Assembly: GCA_963719325.1 (NCBI GenBank)
Contig: CAVRBW010000018.1
Location: forward strand, 1-64,000
Source: DATBLE01 sp963719325
Lineage (GTDB): Bacteria; Actinomycetota; Thermoleophilia; Gaiellales; Gaiellaceae
Length of the DNA: 64,000 bases
Direction of reading: 5' to 3'
Shown one piece after another: positions 27,030 through 35,474 of this stretch. The notes beneath the pieces were generated by a model, which ran no database searches, was not told the origin of the DNA, and saw only the letters and a program-made list of their open reading frames with translations. How positions within the stretch are numbered: position 1 is the stretch's first letter; each line of letters starts with the position of its first letter. Both the position numbers and the translations under genes were made by a program.

Positions 27030-27584
27030 CTACAGCGGGCTGGCGCGAACCTCCCAGACCGTTCCCTCCAGGCGGTGCCCCTCGACGACGAAGGACTCGC
27101 CCCGAGTAGCGCCCAGCTGCTCGAGGGCCGGAATCGAGCCGAAGACCGGAGCGCCGTCGACGAGGAGGGTCCGCCCGCCGTCCTGCACCGTCAGCATCAG
27201 CTCGTTCCCTCCCGGATCATCCGGCAGCTCGACGACCTCGATCCGACGGAGCCCGACCGCCCAACGCATCTCGCCCCTGCGAATCGCCTCGGCCCGATAC
27301 GGAGGCGCCTGCACGCCGTCCAGCGCATCCGCGAGCGGATCGACCTCCTCGCCCTCCTCGACCAGGAGCGTGTCGTCGGGAAGGGCGACGAAGCGCACCC
27401 GGTCGCCCGGGACCCCTTCGACCTCGACCGTCACGACCGCGTCCCACTCACGCGCACGGTGGACACCGTGAATGCCGGTCTCCATCCACCCGGGCGGCCC
27501 AGGTCCGGGTAACGGCTCCGCCCCCAGCCCGCCTTCCCGGGCGAGGCGCTCGTGGAGCGGCTCACGGCGCCGGAAGAGGGGCAC
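27030..27584 (-). CDS. Conserved-looking hypothetical protein
   Basis: 184 aa, no signal peptide or membrane segment. It has a Pro/Gly-rich N-terminus and a mixed alpha/beta body ('WDAVVTVEVEGVPGDRVRFVALPDDTLLVEEGEE', in parts), ending 'EGTVWEVRASPL'. Codon use matches neighbours and it is followed directly downstream of hpf on the same strand (11 bp gap), suggesting co-transcription. I do not recognise the family. Confidence 0.6.
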   Translation of the reverse strand: MPLFRRREPLHERLAREGGLGAEPLPGPGPPGWMETGIHGVHRAREWDAVVTVEVEGVPGDRVRFVALPDDTLLVEEGEEVDPLADALDGVQAPPYRAEAIRRGEMRWAVGLRRIEVVELPDDPGGNELMLTVQDGGRTLLVDGAPVFGSIPALEQLGATRGESFVVEGHRLEGTVWEVRASPL

Positions 27585-27595
27585 CGCGGCGCGGC

Positions 27596-28138
27596 CTACG
27601 ACGGCTCGATCAGGCCGTAGCCGCCGTCCTGCCGGCGGTAGACGACGTTGATCTGGTCAGTGTCACCGTTCCGGAACATGAAGAAATCGTGCCCGACGAG
27701 CTCCAGCTCGAGGACGGCTTCCTCGGGCGTCATCGGCCTGAGCGCAAACTGCTTCGTCTTCACGATCAGCGGACCGTGCTCTTCGTCCAGCGAAACCGGG
27801 ACACTCGGCTCGGGCATTGCGCCGTTGCCGCGATGGTTCCGGCGGCGGCGCTTCTCTCGGTAGCGCGTGACCTGCCGCTCGAGCTTGTCGGCGAGCAGGT
27901 CGATCGACGCCCGCATGTCTGTGGAGGCCTCCTTGGCGCGCAACACCGGCCCCTTCGTCCAGATCGTGGCCTCGGCGACGTGGTTGTCGGCGATCGACGG
28001 GTTCTTCTCGACGGCGAGCTCGAGCTCCACTCGGGTCGGGTCGGCGAGCTGGCGCTCCAGCCGGCCGAGCTTCTCCTCCGCGTAGATGCGAATCGCCTCG
28101 CTTACCTCGACGTTCTTGCCCTTCACCTGCAAGCGCAT
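27596..28138 (-). CDS. hpf: Ribosome hibernation promoting factor (long form)
   Basis: 180 aa from ATG 28138, preceded by AAAGGGGGACCGAG. The N-terminal RaiA/YfiA domain (about 1-100) has 'MRLQVKGKNVEVSEAIRIYAEEKL' features; the C-terminal domain (about 120-175) has 'VKTKQFALRPMTPEEAVLELELVGHDFFMFRN', typical of long HPF that dimerises 70S ribosomes into inactive 100S particles. An upstream in-frame start (28237) adds unlikely residues. A comF gene lies upstream. Confidence 0.93.
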   Translation of the reverse strand: MRLQVKGKNVEVSEAIRIYAEEKLGRLERQLADPTRVELELAVEKNPSIADNHVAEATIWTKGPVLRAKEASTDMRASIDLLADKLERQVTRYREKRRRRNHRGNGAMPEPSVPVSLDEEHGPLIVKTKQFALRPMTPEEAVLELELVGHDFFMFRNGDTDQINVVYRRQDGGYGLIEPS

Positions 28139-28178
28139 CTCGGTCCCCCTTTTGGAGCGGCGTCTCTGGTTGTGGAAT

Positions 28179-28844
28179 CTACAGCCCCTGCCCGCGCACG
28201 GCACGAGCGAACGAGACCACCTCGACTCGGGAGGCACCGGCCGCCCGGAGGGCGGTCGCCGCGGCCGCGACCGTCGCGCCGGTTGTGTAGACGTCGTCCA
28301 CGAGCAGCACCCGCCGCGGAGCCCGCTCCGCCGAGAACGCTCCGCGGACGTTCCGGCGCCGCTCGACCCGGCTCAACCCCCGCTGCGGCGGCAGCGGCCG
28401 GGTGCGGCCGAGCAGCGGCGTGACGGGAAGGCCCCACCGCTCTCCGAGCTCGCGCGCGAGCCGGTCGGGCGGATGGTGCCCGCGCCGGAGGCTGCGGTCG
28501 CCGTCGGGCGGAACGAAGGTGATGACGTCGACATGCACCGGCGGGACGACCTCGTCTACCACCGCTGCGGCGAGCGACGCGAGCCCGCGCAGGCCGCGTC
28601 CCTTCCAGGCGGAGACGAGCGCGCGGACAGCGGCGTCGTACTCCACCGCCGCCCGTGCAGCGGCGAAGGCGAGCCGGCGTCCGGAGCACTCGCGACAGCG
28701 CTCGACCGGCCAGGCGACAGGTGCGCCACAGCGGGCGCACAGAGCGCCACGAAGCCTCGGCAGCGAGGCTGCACACCGCGGGCAAACGGTGGCGCCCGGC
28801 ACGGCGCAGACGACGCAGTGCCGCGGAAGGAGCAGGTCGAGCAC
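28179..28844 (-). CDS. ComF-family phosphoribosyltransferase-like protein
   Basis: 221 aa. Two N-terminal zinc-ribbon pairs (CVVC/CPRC and CARC/CREC, residues 9-53) precede a type I phosphoribosyltransferase domain with the PRPP loop 'VLLVDDVYTTGATVAAAA' (about 180-197) and 'QRGLSRVERRRNVRGAF'. ComF proteins support DNA uptake in naturally competent bacteria, but the family is widespread in non-competent ones. It lies 40 bp upstream of hpf. Confidence 0.9.
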   Translation of the reverse strand: MLDLLLPRHCVVCAVPGATVCPRCAASLPRLRGALCARCGAPVAWPVERCRECSGRRLAFAAARAAVEYDAAVRALVSAWKGRGLRGLASLAAAVVDEVVPPVHVDVITFVPPDGDRSLRRGHHPPDRLARELGERWGLPVTPLLGRTRPLPPQRGLSRVERRRNVRGAFSAERAPRRVLLVDDVYTTGATVAAAATALRAAGASRVEVVSFARAVRGQGL

Positions 28845-28928
28845 CCGGGGGAGACGCTAGCCGGGAACGTCGCACGACTCTGTGCGGACTTCGCGCCGGA
28901 AGGGCCTGCCGGCGATAGCGTTTCGCGG

Positions 28929-29693
28929 CTAGCTGAGGGTCGTGTAGATCTCGCGGGGCAGCAGTCCGCTTTGCACCCGCCAGCGGTTGTCCGCTTCGAG
29001 GAGTTGCTCGGGGTTGCCGATGTCGAACCAGGTACCTTCGAAGCGATAGCCGTAGACGGACTTCCGTGCGTGCAGCCAGGCGATCAGACGCCCCGGCTGG
29101 TCCGGAGAGTTGCCCTCCTCGAGATACCGACCGACGAAGGGCACGTGCTCGCGATGGTAGAGGTAGCACGCGGTCGCCACGAGCGTGCTCCGTGGCTCGG
29201 AAGGCTTTTCCTCGAAGCCGAGGACCTTGTCGTCCTCGTCCACGTCGACGACGCCGTAGTGGGTGGCCAGCTCGAGGTCCCCGCAGTCGTAGACCGCGAG
29301 CGCGCTTGCCGTGCCCTTGGACTTCCAGAAGCCGACGAAGTCGCCGAGGTGGAATTCGAAGAGATTGTCTCCCGCGAGCACCAGGAGGTCGTCGTCAACG
29401 CCGGTCCGCTCGAGCACGAACGCGATATCGCCGATCGCACCGAGACGATCCTCGTTGGACGTCGTGCCGTCGTCGTGGACCGTGACCCCGTCTCGTCCGC
29501 TGGCCCACCGCTCGAAGTCGCCGGCAAAGCGCGCGTTGGTCACGACGTGGATGTCGGTCGTCACCTCGTCGACCTTGTCGCACACCCAGTCCATCATCGG
29601 CCTCCCGCCGATCGGGAGCAGCTGCTTGGCGATCGAGTCCGTGAGCGGCCGCAGCCTCGTTGCGTAGCCGGCGGCGAGGATGACGGCCCTCAC
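28929..29693 (-). CDS. Sugar nucleotidyltransferase (RmlA-like)
   Basis: 254 aa NTP_transferase-fold enzyme that activates a sugar phosphate with a nucleotide. The N-terminal signature 'MRAVILAAGYATRLRPLTDS' binds the nucleotide, 'KQLLPIGGRPMMDW' follows, and 'LVLAGDNLFEF' carries the metal-binding Asp. 'GFEEKPSEPRS' and 'GTWFDIGNPEQLLEAD' are typical of glucose-1-phosphate thymidylyltransferase relatives. Start overlaps the end of mtnA by four bases, yet no functional link is obvious. Nucleotide and sugar cannot be fixed. Confidence 0.88.
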   Translation of the reverse strand: MRAVILAAGYATRLRPLTDSIAKQLLPIGGRPMMDWVCDKVDEVTTDIHVVTNARFAGDFERWASGRDGVTVHDDGTTSNEDRLGAIGDIAFVLERTGVDDDLLVLAGDNLFEFHLGDFVGFWKSKGTASALAVYDCGDLELATHYGVVDVDEDDKVLGFEEKPSEPRSTLVATACYLYHREHVPFVGRYLEEGNSPDQPGRLIAWLHARKSVYGYRFEGTWFDIGNPEQLLEADNRWRVQSGLLPREIYTTLS

Positions 29694-30646
29694 GCCACGA
29701 CCGCCCCCACCAGGGACGCGGCGTACGGAGCCCGGTGCACGCCGTGCTCGGTGACGATCGCCGTGACGAGATCCGCCGGCGTCACGTCGAACGCGGGGTT
29801 GCGCGCAGGGAACCGCGACGTCACCTCGTCGCCCGAGCGCTCCTCGATCGGAATCTCCGCTCCTGTCGGCACCTTCAGGTCGACGGTCGAGCTCGGTGCG
29901 ACGACATAGAACGGGATGCCGTGACGGGCCGCGAGCACGGCGAGCGTGTAGGTGCCGATCTTGTTCGCGGTGTCGCCGTTCGCGGCGATCCGGTCGGCAC
30001 CCGCGAGCACGACATCGACTTCGCCTCGAGCCATCATCAGCCCGGCAGCCGAGTCGGCGATCACCCAGTGCGGAATCCCGGCCTCCTCGAGCTCCCAGGC
30101 CGTCAACCTGGCGCCCTGGAGGAGCGGCCGCGTCTCGTCGACCAGGACGTGGGCGAGCAGCCCGTGCTCCCAGGCGGTCCGGAGCGCGCCGACCGCTGTC
30201 CCGTAGCCGCCGGTCGCGAGGCCGCCGGCATTGCAGTGCGTCAGCGCCCGCGCACCGGGCTGGAAGAGCGCGGCGGCGTGCTCCGCCATGTGCCGACAGC
30301 GCTCGACCTCCTCGTGATGGATCTCCCGCGCCCGCTCGCCGGGGTCGCCTTGCCAGTCGCGCATCTCCTCGAGCGCCCAGGTGAGGTTGACCGCGGTCGG
30401 TCGTGACTCGCGCAGCACGCGGACGGCCTCGTCGAGGTCATCTCCGCGCCGAGCCGCGAGCGCGTACCCATATGCGGCAGCGATGCCGATTGCCGGCGCG
30501 CCGCGCACCGCCAGGGTGCGGATCGCCTCGGCGACCTCGGCCGCCGACCGGCAGACGAGCTCGACCTCCTCGTCGGGCAAGCGGCGCTGGTCGAGGAGGA
30601 CGACTGCGTGGTTCTCGAGACGGATGATCCGCTCCGGTTCGAGCAT
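29690..30646 (-). CDS. mtnA: S-methyl-5-thioribose-1-phosphate isomerase
   Basis: 318 aa from ATG 30646. Enzyme of the methionine salvage pathway, converting methylthioribose-1-phosphate to methylthioribulose-1-phosphate. Motifs: 'VRGAPAIGIAAAYG' (residues ~48-61), 'LTHCNAGGLATGGYGTA' with the catalytic Cys, 'ETRPLLQGARLTAWEL', and 'GADRIAANGDTANKIGTYT' with the catalytic Asp. The frame extends upstream to 30769 but family proteins start at MLEPERIIRLE. Other salvage genes are not in the window. The protein family also includes eIF-2B-like enzymes, but the residues fit MtnA. Confidence 0.92.
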   Translation of the reverse strand: MLEPERIIRLENHAVVLLDQRRLPDEEVELVCRSAAEVAEAIRTLAVRGAPAIGIAAAYGYALAARRGDDLDEAVRVLRESRPTAVNLTWALEEMRDWQGDPGERAREIHHEEVERCRHMAEHAAALFQPGARALTHCNAGGLATGGYGTAVGALRTAWEHGLLAHVLVDETRPLLQGARLTAWELEEAGIPHWVIADSAAGLMMARGEVDVVLAGADRIAANGDTANKIGTYTLAVLAARHGIPFYVVAPSSTVDLKVPTGAEIPIEERSGDEVTSRFPARNPAFDVTPADLVTAIVTEHGVHRAPYAASLVGAVVA

Positions 30647-30749
30647 GGGCTGAGTGTAGGCGCGCCCCGGCAGGAGCGGCGGCGGCAGAACGACGGCTCC
30701 CACCCGGACGGGTGATTCCTGCCAGCGCCTGCCGACCGATGATGAAAAG

Positions 30750-31736
30750 ATGATGGACGACAACGTCATGCCGCTGCGGCCGGGCCCCGAGGAGCTCGTG
30801 GACGACAGTTATCTGCTGGACACGTTCCTCGAGCACACCCCGGACTCCGTCTACTTCAAGGACGGCAAGAGCAGGTTCATCCGCATCAGCCGCGCTCTCG
30901 CCATCCGGCTTGGACTGGAGGATCCGGCCGACGCGATCGGCAAGACCGACTTCGACTTCTTCGGCGACGAGCACGCCCGCGAGGCCTTCGCAGACGAGCA
31001 GCGTCTGATGCGGACGTCCGAGTCGCTGGTCGGTATCGAGGAACGCGAGAACTGGGCGGACGGCCGCGAGGCCTGGGTCTCGACGACCAAGGTACCGCTC
31101 CGTGACCGCGCAAGCCGCGTCGTCGGCCTCTTCGGGATCTCGCGCGACATCACCGAGCGGAAGCACGCCGAGCACCGGCTCGCCACGCAAGCGGAGCAGC
31201 TGGCCGAGCAGGCACGGGAGCTGGAGCAGCTCGCCCTCGTCGACGATCTCAGCGGGCTCCTCAACCGGCGCGGGCTCCAGCTGGTCGGAGAGCAGACGCT
31301 CCACACGGCCCGCCGCAACGGCACCAGTATGGTCGCGCTCTTCCTCGACCTCGACGGCCTGAAGCAGATCAACGACACGCTCGGCCACGGCGTCGGCGAC
31401 GAGGCAATCCGCGCGGTCGCCGGCGTTATCCGGGACGTGTCGCGCGAGAGCGACATCGCCGCCCGCATCGGCGGCGACGAGTTCGCGATGCTCCTCTTCG
31501 ACGACGACGGCAGCGCGGCCGAGCACCTCGTCGAGCGGATCGTGGACGGCGCCGCCCGCAAGGCGCAGTCGCTCTCGTTCGATCTCTCGGTGAGCGTCGG
31601 GTCCTGCCGGATCGACCCGCGCACCCCCGGCTCTGTGGAGGAGCTGCTCGCGCACGCCGACCGCTCGATGTACGACGAGAAGGTCGGCGGCCGAGCCGTC
31701 GATCCGCTCGAGCTCCGCACCCAGCGCCGCGCCTGA
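30750..31736 (+). CDS. PAS-GGDEF diguanylate cyclase
   Basis: 328 aa cytoplasmic protein. A PAS domain (about residues 22-135, 'YLLDTFLEHTPDSVYFKDGKS' start) with a C-terminal PAC region 'GLFGISRDITERKHAE' leads through a coiled coil into a GGDEF domain (about 160-318) with intact catalytic 'RIGGDEFAML' and 'LDLDGLKQINDTLGH'. RESD precedes GGDEF by five residues, the product-inhibition I-site. It should make cyclic di-GMP in response to a PAS-sensed signal. Divergent from mtnA. Confidence 0.92.
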   Translation: MMDDNVMPLRPGPEELVDDSYLLDTFLEHTPDSVYFKDGKSRFIRISRALAIRLGLEDPADAIGKTDFDFFGDEHAREAFADEQRLMRTSESLVGIEERENWADGREAWVSTTKVPLRDRASRVVGLFGISRDITERKHAEHRLATQAEQLAEQARELEQLALVDDLSGLLNRRGLQLVGEQTLHTARRNGTSMVALFLDLDGLKQINDTLGHGVGDEAIRAVAGVIRDVSRESDIAARIGGDEFAMLLFDDDGSAAEHLVERIVDGAARKAQSLSFDLSVSVGSCRIDPRTPGSVEELLAHADRSMYDEKVGGRAVDPLELRTQRRA

Positions 31737-31749
31737 CGTCCCGGCCGCC

Positions 31750-31880
31750 TCAGGCGGTCGCGATCAGGAAGTGGAAACCGTTCTCGAGCCGGTAGCCGCC
31801 GTCCGCGGTCCGAAACGGTGCGAGCTCGTCGGCCCCGCCCGGATGCGCACACAACAGCGTGCCGTCAGCCAGTGGGAAGG
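31750..31880 (-). pseudogene. Possible gene remnant downstream of ahcY
   Basis: A short open stretch ends 'GGYRLENGFHFLIATA' at a TGA (31752-31750). It looks protein-like (balanced composition, phased GC) but its 5' side is cut by a stop next to a palindromic hairpin at 31886. No product recognised; it may be the tail of a lost gene. Confidence 0.3.
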
Positions 31881-31885
31881 AGGCT

Positions 31886-31914
31886 CACGGGGGAAACCGG
31901 CCGTTTCCCCCGTG
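31886..31914. repeat. GGGGGAAAC/GTTTCCCCC hairpin (family member 1)
   Basis: CACGGGGGAAAC, loop CGGCC, GTTTCCCCCGTG: a perfect 12-bp stem 15 bp after the ahcY stop. Related hairpins occur at 52559, 52771 and 56540. Likely a transcription end signal for ahcY or a dispersed palindromic repeat; there is no U-tract. Confidence 0.75.
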
Positions 31915-31928
31915 CTGGTTTCCCCGTG

Positions 31929-33197
31929 TTAAGTGCCCTCGTCCCAGGAGGCGAGGTACTTGGCCTGCTCCTCCGTCAGCTGATCGATGTCGATCCCCAT
32001 CGTCGCCAGCTTGAGGCGCGCGATCTCGCGGTCGATCTCGTCCGGCACCGGATAGACCTTCCGCTCGAGCGAGGCGGCGTGCTGCACCGCATACTCGGCC
32101 CCGAGCGCCTGGTTTGCGAAGGACATGTCCATCACGAGCGCCGGGTGACCTTCGGCCGCGCTCAGGTTGACGAGGCGCCCCTCGGCGATGAGGTAGAGCC
32201 GCCGTCCGTCCTCGAGCGTGAACTCCTCGACGAACTCGCGCGCCTGACGGGTCTCGGCGGCGAGCGCCCGCAGGGCCGGCTTGTCGATCTCGACGTCGAA
32301 ATGGCCGGTGTTGGAGAGGATCGCGCCGTCCTTCATCCGCTTCATGTGATCGGCCGTGATCACGCCCTTGTCGCCCGTGGCCGTGCAGAAGATGTCTCCG
32401 ATCGCGGCGGCGCGATCCATCGGCAGCACCTCGAAGCCGTCCATCGCCGCCTCGAGCGCACGCATCGGATCGACCTCTGTGACGATCACATGTGAGCCCA
32501 TCCCGCGTGCCCGAGAGGCGACGCCGCGACCGACCCAGCCGTAGCCGCCGACGACGAAGCGCTTGCCGGCGAGCAGCACGTTCGTCGCTCGGATGATCCC
32601 GTCGATCGTCGACTGGCCCGTTCCGTAGCGATTGTCGAAGAGGTGCTTCGTCTTCGCCTCGTTGACGGCGATGATCGGGAAGCCGAGCTTGCCGTCGGCC
32701 TCGAGCGCCTTCAGGCGGATCACGCCCGTGGTCGTCTCCTCGGTGCCGGCGATGATGTCGCCGAGCTGCTCGCGCCGGGCCGAGTGCAGGACGCCGATGA
32801 CGTCGGCGCCGTCGTCCATCGTCAGCTGAGGCTTGTGATCGACAGCAGCCTCGATGTGCGAGTAGTAGGTGTCGTTGTCCTCGCCCTTGATCGCAAAGGC
32901 CGCGATGTCGTACTCCTGGACGAGCGCCGCGGCGACGTCGTCCTGCGTCGAGAGCGGATTCGACGCGCAGAGCACGACGTCCGCCCCGCCAGCCTTGAGC
33001 GTTCGAGCCAGGTTCGCGGTCTCCGTCGTAACGTGCAGGCACGCGGAGATCCGGTAGCCGCTCAGCGGCTGCTCGCGCTCGAAGCGCTCGCGGATCGCGG
33101 CGAGAACCGGCATCTGCCGGTCGGCCCATTGAATGCGGCGAACGCCCTCGGGGGCGAGCGCCAGGTCCTTGACGTCGTATCGCTTCGTCGTTGCCAT
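31929..33197 (-). CDS. ahcY: Adenosylhomocysteinase
   Basis: 422 aa. NAD-dependent hydrolysis of S-adenosylhomocysteine to adenosine and homocysteine, which feeds MetH. Motifs: 'GYRISACLHVTTETANLA' (substrate site), 'NEAKTKHLFDNRYGTGQS' (catalytic Lys/Asp), NAD-binding 'VVGGYGWVGRGVASRARG', 'SNTGHFDVEID', and C-terminal 'GHPALVMDMSFANQALG' ending near 'LASWDEGT'. Length fits the short bacterial/archaeal-type form lacking the 40-residue insertion. A MerR-type gene lies 21 bp upstream on the same strand. Confidence 0.96.
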   Translation of the reverse strand: MATTKRYDVKDLALAPEGVRRIQWADRQMPVLAAIRERFEREQPLSGYRISACLHVTTETANLARTLKAGGADVVLCASNPLSTQDDVAAALVQEYDIAAFAIKGEDNDTYYSHIEAAVDHKPQLTMDDGADVIGVLHSARREQLGDIIAGTEETTTGVIRLKALEADGKLGFPIIAVNEAKTKHLFDNRYGTGQSTIDGIIRATNVLLAGKRFVVGGYGWVGRGVASRARGMGSHVIVTEVDPMRALEAAMDGFEVLPMDRAAAIGDIFCTATGDKGVITADHMKRMKDGAILSNTGHFDVEIDKPALRALAAETRQAREFVEEFTLEDGRRLYLIAEGRLVNLSAAEGHPALVMDMSFANQALGAEYAVQHAASLERKVYPVPDEIDREIARLKLATMGIDIDQLTEEQAKYLASWDEGT

Positions 33198-33218
33198 CGA
33201 AATCCTCTCAGTTCGGGT

Positions 33219-33539
33219 TTACGCGACCAGGAGTCGCTCGTGCTTGCGCTGTTCCCATTCGAGTGCGCTGTGGGCGCCGGAGAGCCATGTATGGACGGCG
33301 TCACGGAGCCCCGGCTCGCTTCGCAGGCGCGCGGCGAACGCGAGCTCGGCCAACTCGACGCCGAACTGCGCCCGCAACTCGCGCAGCGACCGCAGCTGGT
33401 TCAGCTCGCGAACACCGTACAGCCGATAGCCGGAGGGCCGTCGAGCTGGGACGACCAGCCCGGTCTGCTCGAGATATCGAAGCATGCGCGCGGACCAGCC
33501 GGTCCGGCGGGCAGCCTCCGAGACGGTGCAGCCGTTCAC
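33219..33539 (-). CDS. MerR-family regulator upstream of ahcY
   Basis: 106 aa. The winged helix-turn-helix begins 'CTVSEAARRTGWSARMLRYLEQTGLVVPARRPSGYRLYG', shown in part: 'SEAARRTGWSARMLRYLEQ' is the recognition part, followed by the GYR/LY wing. The C-terminal dimerisation helix is short and no effector domain or metal-binding Cys is present, so it may be a minimal DNA-binding protein. It is probably co-transcribed with ahcY (21 bp gap) and could control it; this is inference. Its start overlaps the end of the phosphatase gene by four bases. Confidence 0.85.
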   Translation of the reverse strand: MNGCTVSEAARRTGWSARMLRYLEQTGLVVPARRPSGYRLYGVRELNQLRSLRELRAQFGVELAELAFAARLRSEPGLRDAVHTWLSGAHSALEWEQRKHERLLVA

Positions 33540-34207
33540 GCACGCAACCTTATCACAAGCGTGTCAAGGTCGTCGAGTGACGCGCCTCCGCCGAGCAGGT
33601 AGCCCTCGACGTCCAGATCCGCGAGCACCTCGGCCATGGTCGTCCCTGCAGGGGTGGTGACCCTCCGCCGCCGCTCTCGCTCCCACTCGTCCGGCGCCGA
33701 TTCGCACCAGCGCGCGTTGTGCGCCGCCCAGCTCGCGTCGCTGAGCGCGTGGTCGCCGGCGATCGTCTCGAGCGAGACGCCCGCCAGCCGAAGCATCAGG
33801 CCGCACACCAGCCCGGTGCGATCGCGGCCACCGAGGCAATGGACGACGACGGGCTCGTCCGCACGGGCAACGGTCACGACGGCTTCCGTCAGCTCTCGCT
33901 GGAAGCCGCCGAGCAGCCCGACGTACGCGTCGCGCATCGAGGGCCACTCCCAAACGACGGGTACTCGGCGTCCCGGCATCGGCTGCCGGACGATCTCGAT
34001 CGGAACGTCAGCCGGCGGGTCGTCCTCGACCTCGTCGTCGCCGCGCAGGTCGATCGCCAGCCGCACTCCGTAGTCGACGAGCGCCTGCCAGCCGAGGTCG
34101 CTCAAACCGCGGATCGAGTCGGCCCGGACGCAGACGCCGAAACGCGTCTGCCCTCCGCTGTCGAGCGGGAGCCCTCCGAGATCGCGAACGTTGATGCAGC
34201 CGTCCCA
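33536..34207 (-). CDS. Tyrosine/dual-specificity phosphatase family protein, start unresolved
   Basis: Conserved N-terminal 'WDGCINVRDLGGLPLDSGG' begins at 34207 and the Cys-based active site is 'VVHCLGGRDRTGLVCGLML' (HCxxGxxRTG). This is the pattern of PF13350-type phosphatases, which resemble both protein tyrosine phosphatases and phosphoinositide phosphatases. The frame is open upstream into the cupin gene but lacks ATG, GTG or TTG before the conserved part; the first TTG (34105) would remove it. A small indel or a rare start codon is likely. Substrate unknown. Confidence 0.78.
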   Translation of the reverse strand, partial: WDGCINVRDLGGLPLDSGGQTRFGVCVRADSIRGLSDLGWQALVDYGVRLAIDLRGDDEVEDDPPADVPIEIVRQPMPGRRVPVVWEWPSMRDAYVGLLGGFQRELTEAVVTVARADEPVVVHCLGGRDRTGLVCGLMLRLAGVSLETIAGDHALSDASWAAHNARWCESAPDEWERERRRRVTTPAGTTMAEVLADLDVEGYLLGGGASLDDLDTLVIRLRA

Positions 34208-34232
34208 CGCGAGGACGCGCTGGGTCCGGTGC

Positions 34233-34649
34233 TCAGGGCTCGCTTGTGCCCTCTCGACCGTAGTTGTCCTCCAGCCGCACGACGTCGTCGAGCTGCGGCG
34301 TCGAGACCTCGAGGATGCGCGTGTCCTCCAGTGCGGTCACGCGGTGTACGGTGCCGGGCCGGTACCGGAAGGCCTCGCCGACCCCGACGATCGCCTGTTC
34401 CAGGAGCGTCTCCCCCGCCTTGCCGAGCTCGAGCCTCGCCCGCCCCTCCAGGATGTACCAGGACTCGTCCTTCTCGTTGTGAAACTGCAGGCTCAGCGAC
34501 TGGCCCGCGCGGACGAAGAGGATCTTCCCGGCATAGTCCTCGCTGAGCGCCCAGATCAGCTCCGAGCCCCACGGTTTCTCCACCGTACGCGGGGCAAAGA
34601 CGAAGCGGTCGATGCCGGTCAGGTTCGGCGACGAGAGGTCTGGCGGCAC
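34233..34649 (-). CDS. Cupin protein, mannose-6-phosphate isomerase-like
   Basis: 138 aa single cupin barrel. 'FVFAPRTVEKPWGSELIWALS' is the start typical of the type II mannose-6-phosphate isomerase cupin domain; metal-binding residues appear in 'LSLQFHNEKDESWYILEG' (His, Glu) and 'YRPGTVHRVTALED' (His). It lies downstream of a sugar nucleotidyltransferase gene on the same strand, consistent with a role in sugar phosphate conversion. Free-standing members are not all proven isomerases. Confidence 0.82.
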   Translation of the reverse strand: MPPDLSSPNLTGIDRFVFAPRTVEKPWGSELIWALSEDYAGKILFVRAGQSLSLQFHNEKDESWYILEGRARLELGKAGETLLEQAIVGVGEAFRYRPGTVHRVTALEDTRILEVSTPQLDDVVRLEDNYGREGTSEP

Positions 34650-34723
34650 GGCATGGCGATCCTACGCCTCCGACGGTTGGTCGGAAACCCCGTCGTCGCC
34701 GTCGCCGCAGTGGCGGTGGCCGA

Positions 34724-35419
34724 TCAACCGTCCAGCCACTCCGGGTGGGCAGAAACGTGCTCCTGGGCACGGCGCAGCTCCTTCGGCGTGTTCACCGTCA
34801 GCCACAGGCCCTCGTGGCGAAAGGCGTGTAAGCGGCCCTCCGCAGCGAGCTCGGGAAACGCAGTCGACTCGTGATCCCCCTGATCCGGGAACCGTTCGAT
34901 CGCCTCGGCCGAGAGAACGTAGATGCCGCAGTTCACCCAGTAGGGAATTCGTCCGCCTTCGCTGAAGCCGGTGATCACGTCGTCGTCGCCCACTTCGACG
35001 ACTCCGAACGGCGAGGCAGGGCGTGCAACCGCCACGGTGGCGGCGGCGCTCGTCTCCCGATGCCGAGCGAGGAGTGCGCCGAAGTCGACGTCGACCAGCT
35101 CGTCGCCGTTCAGCGCGAAGACGTCGCCGTCCTCGCGGCGCTGCCTCGCGGCAAACTTGATCCCGCCACCGCGACCGAGCCGCTCCGGCTCCTCGGCGCA
35201 CGCGATCTCGGCGCCGAAGCCGGCCAGCTCCGCGGCGAACTGCTCTCCCTGTCCGGCTGCGCACGAGACGATCACTCGTTCGACACCCGCCCGAGCAAGC
35301 CGTCCGACCTGATACGCGGCCAGCGCCTTGCCCGCAACCGGCACGAGCGACTTCGGCCGTCCACCCGCCGCATCGCCGAGGCGCTCGGCCTTGCCGCCTG
35401 CCAGGACGATCGCTTCCAC
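34724..35419 (-). CDS. Nucleotidyltransferase (mannose-1-phosphate guanylyltransferase-like)
   Basis: 231 aa NTP_transferase fold: 'MEAIVLAGGKAERLGDAAGGRPKSL' in part (AGGKAERLG nucleotide loop, RPKSLVPVAGK), metal-binding Asp in 'FALNGDELVDVDFG', and 'YWVNCGIYVLSAEAIERFP'. Similar to ManC/HddC-type enzymes that make GDP- or other NDP-sugars. Together with the cupin and Ugd it suggests a small nucleotide-sugar set for envelope glycans. Exact sugar unknown. Confidence 0.85.
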   Translation of the reverse strand: MEAIVLAGGKAERLGDAAGGRPKSLVPVAGKALAAYQVGRLARAGVERVIVSCAAGQGEQFAAELAGFGAEIACAEEPERLGRGGGIKFAARQRREDGDVFALNGDELVDVDFGALLARHRETSAAATVAVARPASPFGVVEVGDDDVITGFSEGGRIPYWVNCGIYVLSAEAIERFPDQGDHESTAFPELAAEGRLHAFRHEGLWLTVNTPKELRRAQEHVSAHPEWLDG

Positions 35420-35474
35420 TACGAGCTCCTGGCGCAGTGAGCAGTTGTGTCCCGACGACCCATTCCGTCGGGGC

